From: Methanobacteriota archaeon
GTDB taxonomy: Archaea; Halobacteriota; Methanomicrobia; Methanomicrobiales; Methanoculleaceae
DNA: 29,668 nucleotides
Direction of reading: 5' to 3'
Assembly: GCA_023457135.1 (NCBI GenBank)
Contig: JAEWMO010000038.1
Location: 1-29,668 of the forward strand
Position 1 is the first letter of the stretch, and every line of letters begins with the position of its first letter. This document shows positions 1 through 6,813 of the stretch, in pieces. The notes beneath the pieces are model-generated. The model saw nothing but the letters and a program-made list of their open reading frames with translations, did not search any database and was not told the origin of the DNA. Position numbers and translations under genes: made by a program.

Positions 1-58
1 CGCGCCGGTCCTGTTCGACCAGGAGGGCCGGGCCGCTCTCGATAAAGTGCAGTTGCAT
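1..58 (-). CDS. Metallophosphoesterase, N-terminal 19 codons only (RPA-operon phosphoesterase type)
   Basis: The gene runs off the left edge. Reading from an ATG at 58 on the minus strand gives a peptide starting MQLHFIESGPALLVEQD. This resembles the start of the archaeal calcineurin-like phosphoesterases of COG1407, which typically begin with a hydrophobic strand followed by GPALLVE. The start lies only six bases past the stop of the RPA-associated gene, so the two should be one operon. In haloarchaea an RPA-associated protein and such a phosphoesterase share an operon with RPA, which supports the call. The catalytic motifs lie outside the window, so this rests on a short N-terminal match and on context. 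Confidence 0.6.
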   Translation of the reverse strand, partial: MQLHFIESGPALLVEQDRR

Positions 59-64
59 GTCGTG

Positions 65-814
65 TTAGATCAGTTTGACCATGCCCGATGCGGGCTGGTA
101 GCATTCTCCGGCGGCAAGAAGTTCGTCAAGCGCCTGCCGGGCCCCCCGTGCGGAGAGGCCGGACCGCACTCCCGCGGCGACGGCGTCCTCGACGCCGATA
201 CCCCGCATTCCGCCTCCCTCCTCGAGCGCGGCGAGAAGGAGGTCGCGCCCGGCGACGGGCACGATCTCGCCGACGGCGATATCGGGCCGGACGCTTGCAA
301 GCGCCGTCCGCACCATCCCCGCCATCTCGCGGACCTGCTCTTCCGTCGTCCGGTAGAGCCTGAGGGCCGTCGCGGTCCGCTCATCATTGCCGTCACGGAG
401 CGCCTCGAGACGGTCGAGCGTCGCGCCGGCGGTCTCGAGTACCCAGAGGTCGCGGATGGTGCGGCTCACCGCACAGAGCGCTTCGGCCTCCACCGCGGCC
501 TGCGCCCTCGGCCCGGAACCGGTGAGCACCGCCCGGCCGGTGACGGCGACGAACGCCGGCGGCTCGATGTAGCCGAGCGTCTCGACCGCGTCCGGGCTCT
601 GCCAGTCCGCCGTGACCCGGAACGTCCCGGTCGGGTCCGCGACCCGGGCCTGGACCAGGTCGCCGCTCCCCCTGCGCTCCGTGACGGCACCGACGATGAA
701 GAGGCTGCGGCACCAGGCGCCCCCCGGCGTCACCACGTATGAGTCGCCCCCGGAGTCCGCCGTATGCCGCGCCGCGGCAAAGTCCCGCGCAAATACCCGT
801 TCTGCAGGTTCCAT
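65..814 (-). CDS. RPA-associated OB-fold protein (COG3390 type)
   Basis: A 249-residue acidic protein. An OB-fold-like stretch covers about residues 35-110 (a hydrophobic strand SLFIVGAVTE, then DPTGTFRV and FVAVTGRAV). A helical middle follows, and a C-terminal winged-helix-like part at about 195-249 ends in GMVKLI. This is the layout of euryarchaeal RPA-associated proteins, which work with the single-strand-binding protein RPA in replication and repair. It is divergent from rfcS and lies directly upstream of a phosphoesterase start, the expected neighbourhood. RPA itself is not in the window. The ATG at 814 is the only start that keeps the full N-terminus. I saw no clear TATA box just upstream. 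The family call is from recognition of the pattern, not a search. Confidence 0.75.
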   Translation of the reverse strand: MEPAERVFARDFAAARHTADSGGDSYVVTPGGAWCRSLFIVGAVTERRGSGDLVQARVADPTGTFRVTADWQSPDAVETLGYIEPPAFVAVTGRAVLTGSGPRAQAAVEAEALCAVSRTIRDLWVLETAGATLDRLEALRDGNDERTATALRLYRTTEEQVREMAGMVRTALASVRPDIAVGEIVPVAGRDLLLAALEEGGGMRGIGVEDAVAAGVRSGLSARGARQALDELLAAGECYQPASGMVKLI

Positions 815-998
815 ACTATCTGTCCCAGGAAAGGGGCGCGGATCCCCCGGCGCACGGATCCGGCCGACCGGATCTCCACGCGAAGTTCCGGCATTTCCTT
901 GAAATTCTGTACCTATCTTTTGGCTTTCAACCCTCTAAAAAGGATCATCGGAACGGCGGCGATGCTTTTACGATGCACGAGCACCAAGATCTGTACAA
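815..998. promoter_or_regulatory. Divergent intergenic region between the RPA-associated gene and rfcS
   Basis: These 184 bases separate two divergent gene starts and must hold both promoters. AT-rich patches lie at 911-943 (including TCTAAAAAGG) and at 964-971 (GCTTTTAC). The second is about 30 bases before the rfcS ATG and could be a weak TATA box giving a very short leader. Neither is a strong TTTATATA match, so the exact promoters are uncertain. Confidence 0.3.
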
Positions 999-1967
999 AT
1001 GGACGGCAACCACACCATCTGGATAGAGAAGTATCGGCCGAGGAGACTCGATGAGATGGTCGGACAGAAGGAGATCGTGGTGCGCCTCCAATCCTACGTC
1101 AGGACCGGGAACCTGCCGCACCTCCTCTTCACGGGCAGCGCGGGGATCGGGAAGACGACCGCCGCCGTGGCGCTCGCGCGGGAGTTCTTCGGCGACTCCT
1201 GGCAGACGAACTTCCGGGAGATGAACGCCTCCGACGAGCGCGGCATCGACGTCGTCAGGAACCAGATCAAGGAGTTCGCCCGGACGTCCCCGCTTGCCGG
1301 CGCGGCGTTCAAGATCCTCTTCCTCGATGAAGCGGACGCGCTGACGACGGACGCCCAGGCGGCTCTCCGGCGGACGATGGAGACCTACGCCCGGACCTGC
1401 CGGTTCATCCTCTCCTGCAACTACTCCTCCAAGATCATCGACCCCATCCAGAGCCGGTGCGCCATCTACCGGTTCAGGCCGCTCGACGCCGGGGCCGTCG
1501 CCGAGGAGGTCAGGCGGATCGCCGCGGCGGAAGGCCTCACGGTCACGGATGGAGCGCTCGACGCCATCGTCTACGTCGCATCCGGAGATATGCGCAAGGC
1601 AATCAACGCCCTGCAGGGCGCCGCCATCCTCCGGCCCGACATCGACGAGGAGATGATCTACCAGATCACCGCGACGGCCCGGCCGGAGGAGATCGACGAG
1701 CTCCTGGACCTCTCGATCGCGGGGAGGTTCGACGAAGCCGAGCAGGCGCTCTCCGACCTGACCCGGGGCCGCGGTATCGCCCCGAACGAGCTGATCAACC
1801 AGTGCTACCGCACGCTGGTCCGGCGCGACATGGACCGGACGCTCAAAGTGAGACTGATCGACGCCCTCGGCGAGACCGACTTCCGCCTCTCGGAAGGAGC
1901 AAGCAGCGACATCCAGATGGAGGCGCTGCTTGCCCGGTTCGTCCTCGCCGCAGAGGAGCACCGGTGA
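999..1967 (+). CDS. rfcS: Replication factor C small subunit
   Basis: A 322-residue AAA+ clamp-loader subunit that, with the large subunit, opens the PCNA ring and places it on primed DNA. Visible motifs are the RFC box near the start ([15 protein letters not shown]), Walker A GSAGIGKT at residues 46-53, Walker B LFLDEAD at about 107-113, sensor I SCNY, the arginine-finger motif SRC, and a C-terminal helical collar. The length is normal for archaeal RfcS. The ATG at 999 gives the typical N-terminus; no strong ribosome site precedes it, so the mRNA may have little or no leader. The gene ends 12 bases before the mcm start, so co-transcription with mcm is likely. Compare the degenerate paralogue at 22202-23191. 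Confidence 0.95.
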   Translation: MDGNHTIWIEKYRPRRLDEMVGQKEIVVRLQSYVRTGNLPHLLFTGSAGIGKTTAAVALAREFFGDSWQTNFREMNASDERGIDVVRNQIKEFARTSPLAGAAFKILFLDEADALTTDAQAALRRTMETYARTCRFILSCNYSSKIIDPIQSRCAIYRFRPLDAGAVAEEVRRIAAAEGLTVTDGALDAIVYVASGDMRKAINALQGAAILRPDIDEEMIYQITATARPEEIDELLDLSIAGRFDEAEQALSDLTRGRGIAPNELINQCYRTLVRRDMDRTLKVRLIDALGETDFRLSEGASSDIQMEALLARFVLAAEEHR

Positions 1968-1979
1968 GGGGTTCGGGCC

Positions 1980-4900
1980 GTGCCTGAAGAAGTAACCGTC
2001 GAAGTCACCGACAACGTCGGGGAGTGGACGAAACTCTTAAAGAAGCAGTACAAGCGGGAGCTCGCCGAGCTCTCCCGCGAGTACCCCCATAACCGCTCGC
2101 TGTACATCGATTTCCGGAAGATCTTAAACAACAAACTCGCGTTTGCGCTCCTGCGGAACCCGGGCAAGGTCCTCGGGGATATCCGGGACGCGATCGTCCA
2201 GAACAAGCTCATCAAGCTGAAGGACGGCCAGGACCCGGACCTGATCAACATCCGGTTCACGAACCTGCCGCAGAAGACCAACGTCCGGGACATCAGGGCC
2301 GACCAGATCAACACCTTCGTCGCCCTCGAGGGGATCCTCCGGAAGACCACGGAGGTCCGCCCCCGGATCGTGAGCGCGGTCTTCCACTGCCGCACCTGCG
2401 GGAAGAACACCGACCCGGTCCCCCAGGGCTACGGAAAGTTCGACGAGCCCGACATCTGCCCGAATTGTGAGAGGAAGACCCGCCTCGACCTGATCATGAA
2501 CCGGTGCCGGTTCGTCGACGCCCAGAAACTCCGGATCCAGGAGTCCCCCGAAGGCCTCAGGGGCGGGGAGCAGCCCCAGACGCTCGACATCGACGTCACC
2601 GACGACCTCACCGGCATGGTCTCGCCGGGCGACCGGGTGGTGGTGAACGGCATTCTCCGGTCGGTGCAGCGGGTCAACTACGGTCAGAAGAGCACGCTCT
2701 TTGACATCTACCTGGAGTGCAACTCGATCGAGGTCGCCGAGAAGGAGTTTGAGGAAGTCTCGATCACCGAGGAGGACGAGGCGAAGATTGCAGCGCTCGC
2801 CCGCGACCCCCTGGTCTACAAGAAGATCGCCCGGTCGATCGCGCCGACGATCTTCGGGACCGACGACGTGAAGGAGGCGATCGCGCTCCAGCTCTTCGGC
2901 GGCATAGCAAAGGATATGCCGGACGGCTCCCGCCTCCGCGGCGACGTCCACGTCCTCCTGGTCGGCGACCCGGGTATCGCAAAGAGCCAGATCTTGCGCT
3001 ACGTCGTGAAACTCTCGCCCCGCGGGATCTACACGAGCGGCAAGTCCTCGACCTCCGCCGGCCTGACGGCGACGGCGGTCAAGGACGAGTTCGGCGACGG
3101 CCGGTGGACGCTCGAGGCCGGCGCGCTGGTCCTCGCGGATATGGGGATCGCGGCCGTCGACGAGATGGACAAGATGGCAAAAGAGGACCGGAGCGCGCTG
3201 CACGAGGCGATGGAGCAGCAGTGCTACGACGACGAGACCGAGGTCCTCACGGAGAGGGGGTGGAAGCTCTTCCGCGACGTCACCGCCGGCGACCGCGTGG
3301 CGACCCTCTCCCCCGACGGCAGGCTCGAGTACGCAACCCCGGTAGGCTTTGTGGCATCGGAGTATGAGGGCGATCTCTACTACGTCAGGTCACGGCAGGT
3401 CGACCTCGCGGTCACGCCGAACCACCGGATGTACGTCAACCTGAACCGGCGGGCCGACGAGTGGGAGGGGTTCCGGCTCATCCGCATGGACGAGCTCCCG
3501 GCCCATAAAAGGATGCGGTTCAAGAAGAACGCCGTATGGACAGGCGAGCGGCAGGAGACCTACGAGATCCCGCCCGTCGTGAAGTTCGCGAACCAGAACA
3601 GCGAGGGAAAACTCACCGAGCCCGTCACGGTCAGGATGGACGACTGGCTTGAGTTCCTGGGCTACTTCCTCTCCGAGGGATCCGTCCAGCGGCACCACGA
3701 GACCGGGGTCCCCTACCGCGTGATCATATCGCAGACGAACCCCGAATCGGCCGAAACGATCCGGCAGTGCCTCGAGCGGCTGCCGTTTAACTTCTCCTAC
3801 GACGGCAAGAACTTCTCGATCAACGCAAAGCAACTCGCGGAGCACCTCGCACCGTTCGGCAAATGCCACGAGAAGCACGTCCCCGACTACGCAAAGAGCC
3901 TCCCGCCGGAGCAGATCGGGATCCTCCTTGACGCGCTCATGCTCGGCGACGGCTACGTCAACAAGACGACCGGGGTCTCGATCTACACGACCTCGTCGAG
4001 GAGGCTGGCCGACGACGTCACCGAACTCCTGTTGAAGAAAGGATGGTCGGGGAACGTCCACCTCATGCGGGAGGCCGGGACCGTCACGCCCAACCCGCGT
4101 GGCGGGACCTCGGTCGTGAGCCACGACATCTACCAGGTGACCTTCATCCGCGACGGCCAGAACGAGCCGAACATCAACACGAACGGAAAGCAGCATATCG
4201 AGACACGGCCCTACAAGGGCATGATCTACTGCTTTGAGGTCCCAAACCACATCCTCTACGTCCGGCGTAACGGCATCCCGGTCTGGTGCGGCAACTCAAT
4301 CTCGGTCGCAAAAGCCGGCATCACCGCGACCTTAAAGTCCCGGTGCGCCCTCCTCGGCGCGGCGAACCCGAAACTCGGGCGCTTCGACCAGTTCGTCCCC
4401 ATCGGCGAGCAGATCGATATGCCGCCCTCGCTCCTCTCCCGGTTCGACCTCATCTTCGTGATGACCGACCAGCCCGAGACCGAGCGCGACGGGGCGATTG
4501 CGCAGCACATCATCAAGACGCATTCCGTCGGCGAACTGATCAAGCAGCACGAGTTCTCGCCCCTGCCGGACGTCGACGAGGCCTACATCCAGCGTGCGCT
4601 CGCGCCGGTCACCCCCGACATCGACCCGACGCTGCTCCGGAAGTACATCGCCTACGCGAAGAGGAACTGCTTCCCCATCCTCTCCGACGGGGCGAAGGAG
4701 GCGCTGATCGCCTACTACATGCGCCTACGAAACCTCGCCGGCGGGAACAAGCCCGTCCCGGTCACCGCCCGGCAGCTCGAGGCGCTGGTCCGGCTTGCGG
4801 AGGCGAGCGCACGGATGCGGCTCTCGAACACCGTCGATACGGAGGACACCGACCGGATCCTGAAGATCGTGGACGCCTGTCTCCGGCAGGTCGCCTACGA

Positions 4901-5159
4901 CGCCGAGACCGGGAGCTTCGATATCGACAAGCTCGTGACCGGGGTCACGAAGTCGCAGCGCGACATCATCCGGTCGGTCAAGGAGGCGATCCGGAACGTC
5001 TCCAGCGACGGAGGCGGCCAGGCGAAGGTCGAGGAGGTCATCGACGTCCTGGTCCAGCAGGGTTTCTCCCGGGACAAGATCGAGCACACCATCGAGCAGC
5101 TGAAGCGGGGCGGCGAGGTGCTCGAGCCCCGGCACGGGCTGGTGAAGCTGATAGGGTAA
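1980..5159 (+). CDS. mcm: Replicative DNA helicase MCM, interrupted by an intein
   Basis: A 1059-residue precursor; the spliced helicase would be 701 residues, a normal size for archaeal MCM. The N-terminal part carries a zinc site (Cys137, Cys140, Cys160, Cys163). The AAA+ core has Walker A GDPGIAKS at 329-336, Walker B with Asp394 and Glu395 (AVDEMD), and the arginine finger SRFD at about precursor residue 821. A winged helix closes the protein at about 1015-1059. The intein sits after MEQQ in the conserved helix that follows Walker B. The start is GTG at 1980, 12 bases after the rfcS stop. MCM forms the hexameric ring that unwinds the replication fork, and co-orientation with rfcS fits a replisome operon. 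The downstream neighbour is convergent. Confidence 0.96.
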   Translation: MPEEVTVEVTDNVGEWTKLLKKQYKRELAELSREYPHNRSLYIDFRKILNNKLAFALLRNPGKVLGDIRDAIVQNKLIKLKDGQDPDLINIRFTNLPQKTNVRDIRADQINTFVALEGILRKTTEVRPRIVSAVFHCRTCGKNTDPVPQGYGKFDEPDICPNCERKTRLDLIMNRCRFVDAQKLRIQESPEGLRGGEQPQTLDIDVTDDLTGMVSPGDRVVVNGILRSVQRVNYGQKSTLFDIYLECNSIEVAEKEFEEVSITEEDEAKIAALARDPLVYKKIARSIAPTIFGTDDVKEAIALQLFGGIAKDMPDGSRLRGDVHVLLVGDPGIAKSQILRYVVKLSPRGIYTSGKSSTSAGLTATAVKDEFGDGRWTLEAGALVLADMGIAAVDEMDKMAKEDRSALHEAMEQQCYDDETEVLTERGWKLFRDVTAGDRVATLSPDGRLEYATPVGFVASEYEGDLYYVRSRQVDLAVTPNHRMYVNLNRRADEWEGFRLIRMDELPAHKRMRFKKNAVWTGERQETYEIPPVVKFANQNSEGKLTEPVTVRMDDWLEFLGYFLSEGSVQRHHETGVPYRVIISQTNPESAETIRQCLERLPFNFSYDGKNFSINAKQLAEHLAPFGKCHEKHVPDYAKSLPPEQIGILLDALMLGDGYVNKTTGVSIYTTSSRRLADDVTELLLKKGWSGNVHLMREAGTVTPNPRGGTSVVSHDIYQVTFIRDGQNEPNINTNGKQHIETRPYKGMIYCFEVPNHILYVRRNGIPVWCGNSISVAKAGITATLKSRCALLGAANPKLGRFDQFVPIGEQIDMPPSLLSRFDLIFVMTDQPETERDGAIAQHIIKTHSVGELIKQHEFSPLPDVDEAYIQRALAPVTPDIDPTLLRKYIAYAKRNCFPILSDGAKEALIAYYMRLRNLAGGNKPVPVTARQLEALVRLAEASARMRLSNTVDTEDTDRILKIVDACLRQVAYDAETGSFDIDKLVTGVTKSQRDIIRSVKEAIRNVSSDGGGQAKVEEVIDVLVQQGFSRDKIEHTIEQLKRGGEVLEPRHGLVKLIG
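3222..4295 (+). other. Mini-LAGLIDADG intein in MCM (358 residues)
   Basis: In frame within mcm, precursor residues 415-772. The N-terminal splicing block starts CYDDETEVLTERGWKLF with the nucleophilic Cys1. A TPNH motif matches block B. Two DOD-endonuclease motifs are visible: LGYFLSEGS, with acidic residue Glu566, and LLDALMLGDGY, with Asp657, so the homing endonuclease may be active. The C-terminal block is YVRRNGIPVWCGN followed by Ser as extein +1. The usual penultimate His is Gly here, and the usual MCM Thr at the +1 position is Ser; both are tolerated in other inteins. The flanks join as MEQQ|SISVAKAGI, the expected MCM sequence. Confidence 0.95.
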
Positions 5160-5164
5160 GGGGG

Positions 5165-5192
5165 GCTTTGCCCTTTTTCCTCGCGAAGGGCA
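5165..5192 (+). terminator. Likely terminator after mcm
   Basis: A five-T run at 5174-5178 lies just after the mcm stop. It is partly enclosed by a 6-bp stem, GCCCTT at 5170-5175 with AAGGGC at 5186-5191. The next gene is convergent, so a stop signal is expected here. Confidence 0.45.
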
Positions 5193-5240
5193 GCCGGCTC
5201 CGGGCGAGGTCGGGAGTCTCCTCGACCCACGATCCCGAAG

Positions 5241-5669
5241 TCAGGGAGTAAACCCGTCGTCCGTAAGGATCTTCTTTATCGTGTTTACCAGGGCTTTTGC
5301 TGTGGCAAGGGCGCCTTCTGCATCGGTATGGGTGGCGACAGAACTGAGATCATACGTGGCCGCATGCCGTTTCCTCCGCATCCGGTCAAAGGCGGCAACC
5401 TCATCCAGAGTGAGGTGATATCGCAGGAACTCCTTCACGGAAACATGCCCTTCGCCACCCTTCGGTCGGTAGCCCCTGGAGAACATCAGCGCCCTGCCTG
5501 CCGACAGAACCGCGTTGTAGGAGATGTTATACGCCCATTCGTTACTGATCTCAAGGTTCATCTCGGCGGCGCGGAGATCCCGTTCCGCAATACCGATCGC
5601 TTCCCTGACGGTTTTCGGATCGATGGGTATCCTCTCAATCTTCCCTTCCATCTCCAGGCGTTTCACCAT
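5241..5669 (-). CDS. HEPN-domain protein, likely toxin/RNase partner of the adjacent nucleotidyltransferase
   Basis: About 142 residues from the chosen start. It is a small all-helical protein with the HEPN pattern: an N-terminal helical pair containing SNEWAYNISYNAVLSAGRAL and a later basic motif RMRRKRHAATYD that contains the R...H signature of HEPN ribonucleases. HEPN proteins paired with MNT nucleotidyltransferases act as toxins whose activity the partner blocks, often by adding nucleotides. I chose the ATG at 5669 because GGTGAG precedes it at ribosome-site distance; a GTG at 5681 is also open. The gene overlaps the 3' end of the nucleotidyltransferase by 35 bases, so the two are translationally linked. 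Confidence 0.8.
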   Translation of the reverse strand: MVKRLEMEGKIERIPIDPKTVREAIGIAERDLRAAEMNLEISNEWAYNISYNAVLSAGRALMFSRGYRPKGGEGHVSVKEFLRYHLTLDEVAAFDRMRRKRHAATYDLSSVATHTDAEGALATAKALVNTIKKILTDDGFTP

Positions 5670-6231
5670 AGCAACCCTCACCCAGGATCATAACTTTTGG
5701 TTTGTTCAGAACATTGGTGACAAACGGATCGGCCCTGTCGATGCGTTCCCGTAATTCTTCTTTCTTCACCAGCGTGTAATTAATCTCCCGCTGAAGAGTC
5801 CTCTCACTCTCGTTTATCAGGGGAATCAGTCGGTCCTCATCGACCTCCCCGACGATGAAGAGATCGATGTCGCTCGTTGCGCCTGCCGTTCCGGAGGCAA
5901 ACGAACCATAGATGAATATGCACTCGAGATCGCCGAGTTCGTTAAGTCGCTCTTTGAGAACCCGGGCGACCCCCTCCGTCTTAAGAACCAGTCTCTGCAA
6001 CTCAGGGTAGAGGAAAAAATTCCGGTCGACGGTGTAGTACATCTGGTTCCCCTTTGTCTCCGATCTCAGCAGGCCGAATGCTTCGAGCCTCGCGAGTTCC
6101 TTCCGGACAAGCGCGTAGTTCTTCCCGACCAGCCTCTCGACCTGACGGATATAATACTCCTTTTCGGGATTCAGGAGGAACAGCGTGAGGATCTTCACTC
6201 TCGTCTCCGAGGATATGAGAGTTTCAAGCAT
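5635..6231 (-). CDS. Winged-helix plus MNT nucleotidyltransferase fusion, antitoxin/regulator
   Basis: 198 residues in two parts. Residues 1-70 form a winged helix (SSETRVKILTLFLL, then a recognition region around NYALVRKELARLEAFGLL). Residues about 100-190 form a minimal nucleotidyltransferase with GSFASGTAGATSDIDL, the GS-x10-DxD catalytic pattern. The N-terminal DNA-binding domain suggests that the protein represses its own operon, while the catalytic domain may modify the HEPN protein encoded just downstream. The start at 6231 has a TATA-like TTTTTATC about 26 bases upstream on the minus strand, so the mRNA may be leaderless. Two spaced palindromes immediately upstream are the likely operator. 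Confidence 0.85.
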   Translation of the reverse strand: MLETLISSETRVKILTLFLLNPEKEYYIRQVERLVGKNYALVRKELARLEAFGLLRSETKGNQMYYTVDRNFFLYPELQRLVLKTEGVARVLKERLNELGDLECIFIYGSFASGTAGATSDIDLFIVGEVDEDRLIPLINESERTLQREINYTLVKKEELRERIDRADPFVTNVLNKPKVMILGEGCYGETPGDGRED

Positions 6232-6261
6232 GCAGGAAGAGTGTCGCTGGTTGATGATAAA

Positions 6262-6299
6262 AAGTAATCTGTTGATTACTTATTGTACTCTGTCGAGTA
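6262..6299 (-). promoter_or_regulatory. Tandem palindromic operator upstream of the HTH-MNT gene
   Basis: Two inverted repeats sit 31-68 bases before the start. The first has 8-bp perfect arms, AAGTAATC (6262-6269) and GATTACTT (6274-6281), around TGTT. The second has 5-bp arms, TACTC (6286-6290) and GAGTA (6295-6299), around TGTC. Their centres are 6271.5 and 6292.5, exactly 21 bp or two helix turns apart. The first overlaps the edge of the TATA-like region on the minus strand, a position suited to autorepression by the winged helix. Function is inferred. Confidence 0.6.
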
Positions 6300-6489
6300 T
6301 GTTATGTAATCGGGATGCGGCATACGGAGTTCGGAAGAACGGGCCCGGCGGCCAGTTGCAGATAACCCGTGGGACGAATCACGGGCGGCAGACCATAGGT
6401 TTTCCGGGCAGATGTTGACGAACCGCTCCCGGCGATCCGGATCATCTGCCGAAGACTATCATAACCCGCATAGCCTGCCTCGCCGTGAG
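6300..6489. other. Intergenic stretch without recognisable gene
   Basis: No convincing reading frame on either strand. One short hairpin is visible, CCCGTG ... CACGGG around 6369-6388. The stretch runs into the first promoter cassette at about 6490. Confidence 0.4.
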
Positions 6490-6615
6490 AACGATCCGTC
6501 TCCTCCACCCCCGGAGGGAGGGTCCATCGCCTCACTTTTACTAACAGACCCCGGACGTGTAGATGATTGTGAGAGAAATGCTATATAGGCCCAGGTCTAT
6601 CTCCTTGTGCGGATG
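6490..6615 (+). promoter_or_regulatory. Promoter cassette copy A
   Basis: First copy of a module that recurs at 9680, 10760 and 12155. Shared elements in order are a C-rich patch (CTCCTCCACCCCCG), TCGCCTCACTTTT, CGGACGTGTAG at 6552-6562, and a TATA box CTATATAGG at 6581-6589. The TATA centre is 28 bases before an ATG at 6613, the spacing expected for leaderless archaeal transcripts. It would drive the leader frame and the DUF6345 gene downstream. Confidence 0.65.
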
Positions 6616-6723
6616 CTCAAAACAGCGTTCGCAAAACGGCGGAGGCTCACCCCATCCGTCCAAGACCGGATGAGCCCCCACTGCCCGAAGGCGAAAGAGT
6701 GGTTCGCATTCCACGTACTTAAG
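6605..6723 (+). repeat. 119-bp dispersed repeat, copy A
   Basis: Nearly identical to 9791-9910 from TTGTGCGGATG through CACGTACTTAAG, with scattered substitutions around 6664-6675 and one base fewer than copy B. Both copies begin at the same distance from a promoter-cassette TATA box. The sequence diverges abruptly after CTTAAG. Whether it is translated is unclear. Confidence 0.85.
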
Positions 6724-6813
6724 GCTGCGCCTCTTTTGCCTCCGGGAATGTTACAGGAGGCAAAACAAGTGAACGGAAACATTGGAATGCGGGCACCAGG
6801 GATGATTGAATGA
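6613..6813 (+). CDS. Possible leader ORF upstream of the DUF6345 gene
   Basis: A 66-codon frame whose ATG lies 28 bases from the centre of the TATA box, and whose stop TGA (6811-6813) overlaps the ATG of the next gene as ATGA. Codons 1-37 come from the dispersed repeat and are rich in Arg and Lys; no domain is recognised. A shorter internal start, GTG at 6769 preceded by GGAGG, would give a 14-residue peptide in the same frame. The frame may serve to couple translation to the downstream gene rather than make a useful protein. The repeat could equally be non-coding. Confidence 0.35.
   Translation: MLKTAFAKRRRLTPSVQDRMSPHCPKAKEWFAFHVLKAAPLLPPGMLQEAKQVNGNIGMRAPGMIE
6734..6765 (+). promoter_or_regulatory. 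10-bp perfect hairpin hiding a ribosome site
   Basis: TTTTGCCTCC (6734-6743) pairs perfectly with GGAGGCAAAA (6756-6765) over a 12-base loop. The right arm contains GGAGG, placed eight bases before the GTG at 6769, so folding would hide that ribosome site. This looks like a translational control element for the leader frame and, through the ATGA overlap, for the DUF6345 gene. Function is inferred. Confidence 0.6.

Noticed and set aside
945..1961. A 338-codon open frame on the minus strand opposite rfcS
   Set aside because: It is the mirror of the high-GC rfcS codons; the protein has no recognisable motif, while the plus strand encodes a complete RfcS.
2124..3203. A long minus-strand frame opposite mcm
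   Set aside because: It is an antisense shadow of high-GC coding sequence with repetitive Val/Asp/Leu composition and no domain.
6302..6535. A 77-codon minus-strand frame before promoter cassette A
   Set aside because: No motif, an unnatural composition, and it spans a promoter-cassette sequence that is repeated elsewhere outside this frame.
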